Shown: positions 47,718-58,337 of the stretch, in pieces | How the letters are laid out: every line of letters begins with the position of its first letter | How positions within the stretch are numbered: position 1 is the stretch's first letter | Assembly: GCA_019722365.1 (NCBI GenBank) | Contig: JADFUC010000852.1 | Span: forward strand, 1,302,001 to 1,366,000 | DNA: 64,000 nucleotides | Direction: 5' to 3' | Origin: Lithospermum erythrorhizon | Taxonomy: Eukaryota > Streptophyta > Magnoliopsida > Boraginales > Boraginaceae | Program-made: the position numbers and the translations under genes | Notes under the pieces: generated by a model | Told to the model about the DNA's origin: nothing | Seen by the model: only the letters and a program-made list of their open reading frames with translations | Databases searched by the model: none

Positions 47718-48848
47718 ATATCAATCTAAAGCTGGAGAGATTTCATGTTGTGTACTATACTGTTATAGAGACTACAACACTTGAAGAGATTGGAGTTAAT
47801 GGTTATATCACTAGTCACAATTTGTCTTCAATTTTGTACCATTTGACATACTGAGCAATTTGTACCATTTTATCTAACCTTAAGAAATTGTGAAAATCCC
47901 TAGTAAAATAATTATCTAGATAATCGCTAATGATTTTGGCGATAACACGAGATTTATATGAGTCGACCATCAAACTTCAAAACTTGACAATCTTTTGGTG
48001 ATTTGACTCTAGTATGAAATTCTAGTATGAAATTGGTGTTAAAAAATTGATATTGCTCTTACGCTATAAGGTGATTACAGCCACATCCTCACTCTGACCA
48101 AATGAGATAACATTGAAGATAAATGTATATAATAACAAGATTAAAAGCAAACGACACTTAAAAATTAAAATCTGAACAAACTCGAATACAAATAGTTACA
48201 ATTCGTTTTTACAAATAATAAAGAAAATGGTATTTCCATAATGCCATGCAATATTTATTTTGATTTGGTTAACATTAAAATTAAAGACAATGTTTACAGT
48301 TGATTCTACAAGTTTATTAAATTCCGAATTGCTAATTTATAGTATTCAGACAGTAGTATTGTCTTTTACCTATTGGAGATTAAGCTCTTAAATCGTTGAT
48401 ATAAATGACTGACCTTGTTAGTCAATCCTTAGATGTGGAGAATTTATTGAGATGTCGCCGAGCAGATTTTCAATACACATCATGGGTATAATGAGGAGTA
48501 GCGCCAGCGTCTAGAGACGCGTCTGGATTGACTGGCCATTTATTCGATAGAGTGCAAAAAATTCGGCCAAATCTACAGATACCACGTGGAAACTTTAGTA
48601 CTCCATCCACTCCATTGGCTAAATTTAAATTATGAAGTCAAATATTTCCTTCTTCCTTAAAATTTCCTACAGTTTATCTTTTCAATACTTTAAAGTTATC
48701 AAATTTTAATGTCTTAATTTATGCATACAACCTTAATTTAAATTAAATTTATACTCCGTAATATCAATAGTACTCCTAAATTGTAATCTTAAACCTTATG
48801 CAACTTGAAAAATGTCAACATACTAAAATTAGAAAATGGACTATCTTT
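47718..48848. other. Spacer after PIG-T
   Basis: PIG-T 3' UTR followed by AT-rich sequence. No gene, no clear repeat. A slightly GC-richer patch at 48480-48600 (GTAGCGCCAGCGTCTAGAGA) has no identified function. Confidence 0.5.
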
Positions 48849-49850
48849 GCTAAATTTCATACAAACACACGTAAAATTGAAGAAATCGTTTTAATAGGCA
48901 AGCCGATCTTTTAAATAGGCACCCATAATATATTTTTTGTACTGAACTTTTTTGAAAAATATTTTTTGACCATTCTCTTTAATAGGTATTAAATCTAAGA
49001 GCAAAATAAGAAATCACATATGTTACATTTATGAGTCATTTTTAAAATAATAAATATTTAATTTGATCAATTTTTAATAATTAATTTTAATTAATTCAAT
49101 TAAAAAATACATCCTCATATGATGTAGTTTGACATGAAGAGATGTTTCGTTGGTCAATATTCATAGATGATGTTCCAAGAGATTGTGGAATTCGTATATA
49201 TACCAAGAATAAAAAGTATGAGTACTAATTTTATCGCATTTAGTTCTCAACTGCTCAAACAAAGAAGTTTTTGAAGTGAATTTTAGCAAATGGTAATTTT
49301 CTGTAAGCTAGAAAGCATGGGCACTATATAATAGCACAAATACCAAATTTGTAACCCAACGCTATGATGCTAATCAGTGCCTTTTCTGATATGAGACAAA
49401 TCCATCTAATCATTCGAATACTTCGTGTAAGTTTAAGTAATTGAATTCGGTGTGATCTATAATTGATATCACAAATACATCAAAGCCTGAGAACCAAATC
49501 TGAATGCTGAATGTTTACCAGCTACATCATATATGAATTCTGGGTGGGAGTGGGGTGGGGCTAAGGTCGAAGATATATTTTTTTAAATTGAATTAATTAA
49601 ATTTGAGTATTAAAAATTGATCAAATTAAATATTTGTTATTTTAAAAATAATTTATAAAGTGTAATATATATAATTTTTGTATTTTGTCCTTAATTTTAC
49701 TTATTAAAATAGAGTTCAGGTATTAAAAAATATTTTTTTCAAAAGTTCAGGTATAAAAAATGTAGTCCAAGTGATTATTTGAAAGGTTGAATACTTCGAG
49801 TGCCTATTTAAAATGATTTCATTGGTTCAGATGCATGTATGAAATTTAGC
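48849..49850. mobile_element. Fold-back element with ~250-bp inverted arms
   Basis: The left arm (48849-49097) starts GCTAAATTTCATACA. The right arm (49590-49850) is its reverse complement, ending GTATGAAATTTAGC. Matching inner landmarks include TTTAAATAGGCAC, TGAACTTTT and AATATTTAATTTGATCAATT. The arms enclose about 490 bp with no ORF. A related right arm lies at 57692-57830. This fits a non-autonomous long-TIR (Mutator-like or fold-back) transposon. I could not settle a target duplication. Confidence 0.75.
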
Positions 49851-49901
49851 CATCTTTTAACAATAGATGGACTATTTGGTGCAAGATTTTTCAAAAAATT
49901 G

Positions 49902-50084
49902 TACTCCCTCAACCCCAAAATCTAACCAACATTTACTTTATATCAATTTTAATGTAAAATCAAATTTCATTCCCATACATTATTTCCATCCATTCCGCTC
50001 AATCACAAAAGGTGAAAACAAAAAATCTAATTCGAGATTCTATTTATGGCACAAAATCTTTTATATTTTGGGATAGAGGAAGTA
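49902..50084. mobile_element. Stowaway-like MITE upstream of CDC45
   Basis: The left end TACTCCCTCAACCCCAAAAT and the right end ATTTTGGGATAGAGGAAGTA are inverted repeats with TA at each edge. About 183 bp, no coding capacity. It lies about 235 bp upstream of the E2F-like sites. Confidence 0.75.
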
Positions 50085-50318
50085 GTAGTATTATTTCAGC
50101 ACATTCATTACTATCTTGATGATTTCCATCCATATCAAACTTAATTATACTCCGTAATAATTAATACAATATATCTCGTAAATTTTGACAATCGAAAATC
50201 AAATTACAGTATCCATGTAGACATGTAGTGATAGATGGTGACAAATTAAAAAAAAGCAGGGGGGGAGGGGCATTCTAGTCATTGGCCAAAAACTCAAAAC
50301 ATTTTCAGACATCATTAA

Positions 50319-50335
50319 GCGCCAAAGTTTCGCGG
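50319..50335. promoter_or_regulatory. Paired E2F-like sites in the CDC45 promoter
   Basis: GCGCCAAA (50319-50326) and TTTCGCGG (50328-50335) sit one base apart in opposite orientation, about 330 bp before the ATG. Both match the E2F consensus TTTSSCGC/TTTCGCG family. CDC45 is an S-phase gene known to be driven by E2F, so the sites make sense here. Binding is inferred. Confidence 0.7.
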
Positions 50336-50664
50336 CATTTCAAAAATAATTAAATCTTCATCAACTTATACAAACTTCTAATCTCTCTCATATCATTTCT
50401 GAAAAAAATCTCAAATCTCACACAAAAACAATTTAAATTAAAGCAAATAAATTAATATAACTCAATATTTGGTCTAAATCTGGGTTTTTTCCAGTTAATT
50501 TCAGGTATATTTTAACCAAATTCCTATTTTTTTATCAATTAATTCGGAAATTGTTATGAATTTGATTTAAGGTTTGTGATATTTGTGTTGTTTATTGTTG
50601 AATTTGTATGAGTTGGGAAGGAGGGAAAAAGATTGGATTTTGATTGTGGACTCTTTTGGGAAAA

Positions 50665-52408
50665 ATGGTGAGGGAGCAAAGTATTGTAACGTTTTATTCG
50701 AAGTTGAAAAAATCGACTTTTGGGTCTTCTACTCCTTTGTTGATTTTCCCCTCGACTTCAGATGTCGATTCGCTTTGTGCGTTGAAGATAATTGGGCATG
50801 TTTTGGAGTCGGATTCGATTAGGTATGCGTGTTACCCTGTTTCGAGTTTTAAGGAGATACATAAGTACACGGGTCCTAGTTTGAGTTCGTCTAGTGATGA
50901 ACCAATATCGATTTTATTGATAAATTGGGGGTGTCAGAGGGATTTGAGGCGGGTTTTGGATATTGGGTCTTCGGCTTGTGTTTTTGTTGTGGATAGTCAT
51001 AGGCCGATTCATTTGCATAACTTGAGTGAGCAGAATGACCGTGTGGTGGTGCTTTATACGGATGATGATGAGCGTCATGCTGATTTGTTGTATGACGCTG
51101 AGGTGTTGTCGGTTTTGGCTAATGCTAGTGACTTGAATAGTGATGATGAGTTTGAGGAGGATAATGATAGTGAGGACGAGGATGAGAGTGCTAGTGAGGA
51201 GGAAGATGGGGGTGGGAGTCGAAAGAGGCGGAGGGTGGATGATGATAGTGAAATTGATCCGGTGAAGCGTTTTAGAAAGTTGAAAAAGCAGTATTATTGT
51301 ATGGGCAGTTTTCATGGAAAGCCATCGGGTTGCTTGATGTATGATTTGTCTCACTTGATAAGGAAAAACACGAATGAGTTGTTGTGGTTGGCTTGTGTGG
51401 CTCTGACTGACCAGTTTGTTCACGAGAGTTGGGATGAGAGGGGCAAGCAGAATGGAGCTTGAACAGCATAGCCCAACAGTTCCGGGGTGGATACTGTGAT
51501 TACTCTGGGATGATACAAGATTACTGTCCCAATTCCTCAAGAATTTCATCACGGATGAACCAAGATTGATGCTTTTACAAGAGTGAACTTGATTCAATGT
51601 TGTGTTAGATCTTATATTACAACTAAAATGAAGGCGTGGGTGACAAATGGGTAGCCAAAAAGGATGCACGGCTTCTTTTAACTGGGATGGGGTTTGCGGG
51701 ATAGATACAGAGTTTCAATATGAGTGTTGAAGAAGTTAGCAGTGAAGATATGTTTGAACAATATTTGCCTGAGTTTGGTCTAACAGATTTTTATTACAGA
51801 GGCTTCTTATTGCTACATGGTTACAGTTCTAAGGTTTCTGCATGATAGTTTAGTCTGCCCACCTTGGTGATCGTCTGTAAATTCGGATGGATCATACTTG
51901 ACAGTTCAGTGTGGCTTATGATGCATTGTCCATGACTAAGCTGGATAAACTTGAGTTTGGAATGAGGCAAGCCATCAGGGTCCAGCGAGCGATTCTCAGA
52001 CAAGGAAGTGCTGCCATAACGAAGAAAGGATCCATAAGAAGTGGTGGGAAGTTCAGGTGGGTGAAGCTCGACAACTCGGCTGATACAAGACTGTTGTGCT
52101 ACCCTCAGGCTTTAACTAAATTCGGGTATTTTCTGATGGATGCTTTACGTGAGAAGGGAGCAAGGATGAAGCCGTTGATATGTATTTGCTATACTCAAGA
52201 CCGGCAAAAGGTTTTGATAGTGGCTGTTTGTGGTAAGCCGAGGCTTGGTGCAGTTGAAGGAAATATATTTGGAATTGCTTTCAGAAGTGTGTCTGAAAGA
52301 ACCGGAGCAGACATTTTTCATGAGCTATTCGAATCATCATGGATCGTTCTGGATGCTGTTGCTGCCAATACATTCATGGTGGAGTTGACAGATGAGCTCA
52401 GCCGGTGA
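50665..52408 (+). pseudogene. CDC45: CDC45 replication factor, middle third frameshifted
   Basis: CDC45 is the C of the CMG helicase (Cdc45-MCM-GINS) that unwinds DNA at forks. The ATG at 50665 opens MVREQSIVTFYSKLKKS. The first ~250 residues are intact: LIFPSTSDVDSLCALKIIGH, LLINWGCQRDLRRVLD, VFVVDSHRPIHLHNLS, an acidic low-complexity stretch, and FHGKPSGCLMYDLSHLIRKN. The frame is lost at about 51427 after TDQFVHES. Between there and 51905 pieces of the family sequence appear in different frames (MELEQH, then FEQYLPEFGLTDFYYRGFLL near 51750), separated by small indels and stops. From 51911 the last 165 codons are open (AYDALSMTKLDKLEFGMRQA ... FHELFESSWIVLDA). The locus is co-linear and intronless in the coding part. 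It may be a young pseudogene or carry assembly errors; I cannot tell which. Confidence 0.85.
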
Positions 52409-53893
52409 CATTGATGTACTTCCTTTTTTTGTCCCTCGGGTTATCTTCTTAAATGATACTAGAAAAAGGATATTTAAATAGGCATTCAGCATCACATTTA
52501 GTGATTTACTCTGATTGAGTTTGTTGCGAATGTAAAAGAGTTACAAGAGTTTACATTCATACTCATCTGTACATTACATAGCTCAAAGGGTCTAGAATAT
52601 GGTTTTTTAGTTCACAACTGGAGTATTTGAATTTTCTTCAGACAATCAAGCTTCTTCTTATGTTAATGTTGGGAGTTTAAACTGCTGCTTTAATTCATTC
52701 ATTGGTAGTTTTCATCATCTCATTCTGGTCATAAAACGTGGTAGCAAGTAGATTTACCATTATCAATGGGACTGATTAGACATGTCTAATCAAGGAATTG
52801 CCTTCAAAACCATGTTAAGAATACTTAAATTACAAATTTAAAACAATCTTATAAACCAACACGACTACATTTAAATCATCAATTTTTCCAAGGTATTATG
52901 ATAACCAACCCAAATAAATTGAATTGACGGCAACTCAATAATAAAAGTAAACAGAAAAAATGAAGGAGCATCAGTCAACCCTTAGTTGCTGTATCCATAC
53001 TAGAATAGTGTTTTCAAATTGTGAAATACATTGTTTCATTCCTAAAAACACTGCGATAGTGTCTATATTGGGGCCAAAACACTACTTCACTCAGTTTCAA
53101 ATTAATTAATATTTTAAAATTCGATAAAGCACATTCTAATTCACTTTTTATTTCTTAATAAAATAAAATTGATATCATTGGATTTATTTTTAAAAATATT
53201 TTTATAATAATATTTTTTGTAATTTTTAAATGTCTATCATAAAAAACAATTGATAAATAAAGTTGTGTCACCGAAAAGTGGAAAATCAATTAATTTGAAA
53301 TGGTGGTAATATTTGAAGAGTTTTAATTAGGGGCAAAAAGGTCATTTTGGCCTTATTGTCCTGTTCAAATGTTCAAATAGTTTTTCCCCTCCAAACCTAT
53401 GTATAGGAATATGGGATTGTTTTGTTGAAGGCCCATAAAAGCCCCAAATGCTCATATATTTATTTATACTATTTCGATTTTTTTTTATTTGTCGTTTTTA
53501 CAATTTATACATAAATTAAAGAAAATAAAAAGTTATCAAAAAATATATTAAAAATGTGTAATGATCGTTAATTGATTGATAATTTTATGAGAAAAATTAA
53601 TCAAAAATTATATTGTAAATATAAAAATATAACTTTTATATGTAATAAATATTTTGAAATAAAAAATTTAATTAAAGAGAGTGAGTATTAAACTGGCTCT
53701 GTTTTATCTAACCATCCATTATTCAAGATATTCACCAAAGGAACAAACCTACAATTATATCACCCTACTCTTATTCAAGATTACATTTTTATCAATTTAT
53801 TTATTTTCCAATTATTAAATTCAATTCAATTATAGCAGATTGACCAACCCTTTTGATTCTATAAACTACCTTCAAATCCAGGTTTTTTAATTT
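52409..53893. other. Spacer after CDC45, with a degraded MITE
   Basis: CDC45 3' UTR, then AT-rich sequence. A MITE-like element at 53083-53308 has ends TACTTCACTCAGTTTCAAAT and ATTTGAAATGGTGGTA, with matching TTAATT interiors at TA sites. The promoter of the RING gene at 55 kb probably lies near 53.4-53.8 kb. Confidence 0.5.
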
Positions 53894-54137
53894 AAAGTTG
53901 GTATTTTTATGCTGTTTTCCTTTGAATTTATGCCCAAAACTGTTGAATTGAAGTTTCTTGTTTTGAATTCTGTAAAAAGATCTCATCTTTATTTATTGTG
54001 ATTGTTTTGGTGTGGAAAGTTGGTATTTTATGCTGTTTTCTATTGATTTTATACCCAAAACTGTTATATTGAAGGTTCTTGTTTTCAATTTTGTAAAAAG
54101 ATCTTTATCTTTATATGTTGTGATTGTTTTGGTGTTG
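53894..54137. repeat. Two tandem ~122-bp copies in the leader region of the RNF4-like gene
   Basis: Copies start with AAAGTTGGTATTTT at 53894 and 54016. Both run through ATGCTGTTTTC, CCCAAAACTGTT, GTAAAAAGATCT and TGTGATTGTTTTGGTGT. They lie in the presumed leader or leader intron, about 0.85-1.1 kb before the start codon. Confidence 0.75.
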
Positions 54138-54980
54138 AGAATTATGTTTTCTTATCCATTTTCTTGGGATTAGTGATTGATTAACTAGTTTGCTTGGTTC
54201 ATCTAACGATTGAAATTGATGTGAATTGAAAACTTGAAAGTTATAATCTTTTAGAGATGTAGATTGAATTGGATAGAATGATTGAATTGAATCTAATTGT
54301 TGTGATTGGCATTTATTCTTTACTAAGTTTTGTTGTTGAGAATTTGCTGCATTGGAAATTATGGTATGTAAGCTAAATGACTTAGGTGCTATAATTTGCT
54401 TCTTTTTGTGATTTTTTTTTTAATTTATAGTTTTCGCTTTTGGAGAAAAGTGGGATTTGAGAATCTTGGGTTTAGTTTAGTTGTGATGATTGTATTTTTG
54501 TTAGTACTACTACGATTGAGCTACCTTACGTTACCTAGTACTGTTTGATAAGTTTTACAGATAAATAGTAAGATAGGACTTTCCGTTGGTTCTAGATGTC
54601 ATTATAATGTTAATGGTGTGTTCGAAGTCTGTTAATCTATATTATGAAACAGGGGAAAGTTAAATGTGCTGATTAGTTAACTTGGAACTTTGAATTGAGA
54701 AGATGAACTCAAATGGTGGTGTGAAATGCTTTTGTAGATTGGCTTGTACTTTCAATCCGGTGTCTCAAACTTGTTCTTTTCTTTTTATAGTTTGATATAC
54801 AAAAATTATATGCATGGTCTTGCAATTTGAATTAGATGTTTTGAGTGAATTTTCTTCCTTTCTCTGGACTACATTTTCCTACTTTCTTTTTGTTTATTCT
54901 TATTATGCTTTTATGATTTTGATTGATCAAATAGGACTCTCTTTCATGTTTATTGTTCAGGTCTAGAGATCTCTTTCGAC

Positions 54981-56737
54981 ATGAGTGCTCAGGACACTGG
55001 AGCTCCTCCAAACAGGTATACAAGGACCCGCTTGAGGAGAAAACCAATGCTTGACTTGAATGCGGCATGCCCTGATTCTAATCTTGGTCAGGAGGGTGCT
55101 TCAACAGATGATGGAATTCATGTTGAGGTCACCCGCAATGAAGTTGGTGGTGTACCAGTACCACCTACACCAATTGATCTTGAGGAAGTGGATGATGATG
55201 TTATTATATTATCTGCGAGGGCATTTGCAGAAGTATGTTTTTTCTTCCTAATAATTTTTGCATGGCTTATTTCATTTCTTCAGCTTTACTCCGGTATTAG
55301 TAGTTATGCTAAAATCATCCATTTTCGGATAGGCGAAGAACTCCAGGACAAATCGTGGAAGGCCTATCGTGGTTGATATAGAATCTGGTAAAGTTCCACT
55401 CTCATTTTAATACTTGTTCATAGTTTTAGGAACTTTGTGATTTCATTCTTTCTTGTAGTTTCTGATCTAGAGTTGAGCTAGTTCATGCCTCACGGAATGT
55501 TTGGAATTTGAAATGCATGGCCTCATTGTTAGTTTTCTGGTTATGAACCCTTTTTCCCTCTTTCAGTTACCAACTGGCCTAATAATGCTTGGTCACGGAA
55601 GCTCATTTTATAGAACTTATAAGTGATTTTATGATAGTATTGGCCTTGAATGTCAGCCTGCCTTAGGGAGTTCTCTCCTATCACAATATCATATCCATCA
55701 TCATTTTAGCTCTGTAGGCCTAATTCATTTTTCTCGAATCTCAATATTACTCTAGTTTTAGATTTTCTTCTATTAGAGCTTTAATTTTTTATTTGCAGGA
55801 GACTTGGCTAAGACTTACAAGCGCAGAAGAACTGGTCCAACCTTAACACTTAAAAATCCTGACCAGTTCATCAATCTGGAAGGAACGAGCAGTTTGAAGG
55901 TCATTGCTAAAATATTTTACTGCAAGATCATAGAATCTCTTTTTTTGCCATCTCCGATTTGTTGTGTGTGTTTTATATTAATCATTCGAGATATGATCAC
56001 CTATTGAAGTGGCTTTATATACTCTTTTTTAAGACGGATTTGTTGTGTAATGTGAAATTTTAAATTATGCAAATTATCCTTTATCAACCTCATGCTTTGT
56101 ATTGTTTCATCCTTTTTTTAATATGTCAAAGAGTGCATTTGCATAGTTCTTTCTCAGAAGTTTGGATTGACTTCATTCTTGGTTAGGATACAATATGGTG
56201 GGATTCTATACCCTTCAGTTTTTCATAATGTGGTGACATTTGAATTTCTGAAAGTCTTCCACCAGACTTATTTAATCAGCCAAACATTTTGTCAGATGTG
56301 GACTTGGAACTTTAGAGTTTAGAAACCAACTTAGTGCACATTTTGCAAAAGCTCATAGAACATAATGGACAATACAAGATGGTCTTTATTAACACTGTGA
56401 TTGTATCCAGAATGGGCACTTGAAAAACATTGTTTATGTGTACGTTGACGTTATTCTTCAAAAATCATCTTGCATATATTTGAGTTTGTAAGGCTTTAAT
56501 TGCATGTCATCTGTACAGAGTATTGCACCTCCCACTCCTCCTCCTCCAAAGGAGCCTTCCTTTAGCTGTCCAGTTTGTATGGGCCCATTGGTTGAGGAGA
56601 CATCAACGAAGTGCGGTCACATATTTTGTAAGGGATGCATCAAAGCTGCAACAACTGCTCAGAACAAATGTCCTACTTGTAGGAGAAAAGTACTCATGAA
56701 GGATCTTATTAGGGTGTACCTTCCTGCCACTTCTTGA
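54981..56737 (+). CDS. RNF4-like SUMO-targeted RING ubiquitin ligase (putative)
   Basis: Exons 54981-55232, 55333-55387, 55799-55899 and 56519-56737 join in frame to 208 residues. A C-terminal C3HC4 RING is clear: C153-x2-C156, C168, H170, C173-x2-C176 and C187-x2-C190 (FSCPVCMGPLV, KCGHIFCKGCI, CPTCRRK). The N-terminal half is disordered and has three candidate SUMO-interacting motifs: DDDVIIL at 71-77, PIVVDI at 95-100 and FINLE at 126-130. Hydrophobic SIMs beside acidic residues plus a C-terminal RING is the layout of RNF4-type ligases that ubiquitinate SUMOylated nuclear proteins. A basic patch YKRRRTG (109-115) may localise it to the nucleus. The ATG was chosen as the first in the exon after the leader intron. 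Confidence 0.88.
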
Positions 56738-58337
56738 TTTTAGGTAATTGCTCTCTTATTATATACCCCTCCCTCGCTGAATGCACATGCACATCTCATT
56801 GCTTGAGTCATATTACATACGTGTTTTTTGTGTTCTTTTTAGCTTCACGTTAAAGGACACACTGGCTCTATTTGATGAGTTTTAATGTCTCGTAGGTAAC
56901 AGTAATCTTTGCTGGTAAAAATGGTTAAGAAGCGGTAATGGTATTTGTTCAAGAGCTCTTGAGAAAATTAATGTTCCAACTAGATTAGGTTGTGCTTATG
57001 TCTATAACATTATATCCAACTCGATTAGGTTGAGTTGGAAGGGTTTATTATTAACTCAATTACTCGTTTTTCATGTAAATAATGTTCCAACTAGATTAGT
57101 TTGTGCTTATGTCGATAACATTATATATTGCCATAGGGGTATATAAAGTATAAACCTTACATTATTTTTCTATAAAATAAACATTCATCTGTTTCATGAG
57201 CTTCTGGTGAAGCAGATCAAAAGTATTTCAGATTTCTTGATGCTTTTCTTCTAGCAATCTTATTGCATGTATTCAATTATTTCGTTCGACTAAATGTTAG
57301 ATAACATTTGTGCCAGGGGTTTCTGGTATTGTAAATGGTTGGTTTGTCTTCTCAATAAGGGAGTGGAATGATGCAGCTCCAGGAACTCTCTCTACATTCA
57401 GCTTACTTCACCGGAGTTAATTTACCTCGTTACGTACTTGTAAAATACCCTAGAAAGAGTTATGGCTTAAGCAACTTTCAGATTATTATTGCACTTTGTA
57501 CCTTTAAGCGCTTCCTTGATGCCCTTCTTTTATACGACTCTCAAAGCCTCTTGCATTAATTGATTATGCTTCATGTATAGTGATTATCAAAGTTATCCAC
57601 TAATACAGTGATTCGTGAGTTTAGTAAAAGTTGTTTTGACTGAATTACATTTGCTAAAATTGATCATGTTATTAAAAACTTCATGTGTCGCTATTTTTGA
57701 AAGTTCAGGTCTCAAAAATGAACCCATCATCTCATGTGACTATTTAAAAAGTTGAAACGTTTAGATATTTATTTGAAATGATTTCAATAGTTCTAACCGT
57801 CTAGATAAAGTTTAACCAATTTGTTAGAGATACGAACTTTCAAAAGACCATGAGTGCGGAGTCTGAGCATAGCACCAAAATCCTTGAAACATGAATCTTT
57901 TGTTCATTAATAATTTATTTTTTAATATTTTTTTATTTTTTTAATACATTTTAGGTGATATGAACCATTTTATTAAAAATAAATTCATTAATGTTAATTA
58001 TATAATCTTGTTTTGATCTTTTAAATAATCTATACCAATTTATTTAACAAATTGTAATACACATACTAATCACATTGACAAAATAATTTAATTACATTTT
58101 TTTGTTTTTTAAATTTATCTATTTTACAATAATACATTCAAATAATCTATAACCTTATATATTGATGAACCTATATGGTAAATTAGCTAGCCAAAACTTA
58201 AAAAAAAAAAAAAAAAACCACCCATCGCGCTACGAGAATCGCCTTAACCCAAGACATTCCATGTTCCAAGCCAAAACTTGTTGAGTATAAAGCAAATCAA
58301 ATTAGGGTTTTCGAAGACGATTAATTGATCAGCAAAA
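56738..58337. other. Spacer with short repeats and a fold-back arm
   Basis: A ~50-bp phrase TTCCAACTAGATTAGGTTGT and onward recurs at about 56972 and 57082. A relative of the right arm of the 49-kb fold-back element lies at 57692-57830 (TTTTTGAAAGTTCAGGT, TATTTGAAATGATTTCAATA). A run of about 18 A lies near 58200. An open frame at 57368-57559 has no support as a gene. Confidence 0.55.
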
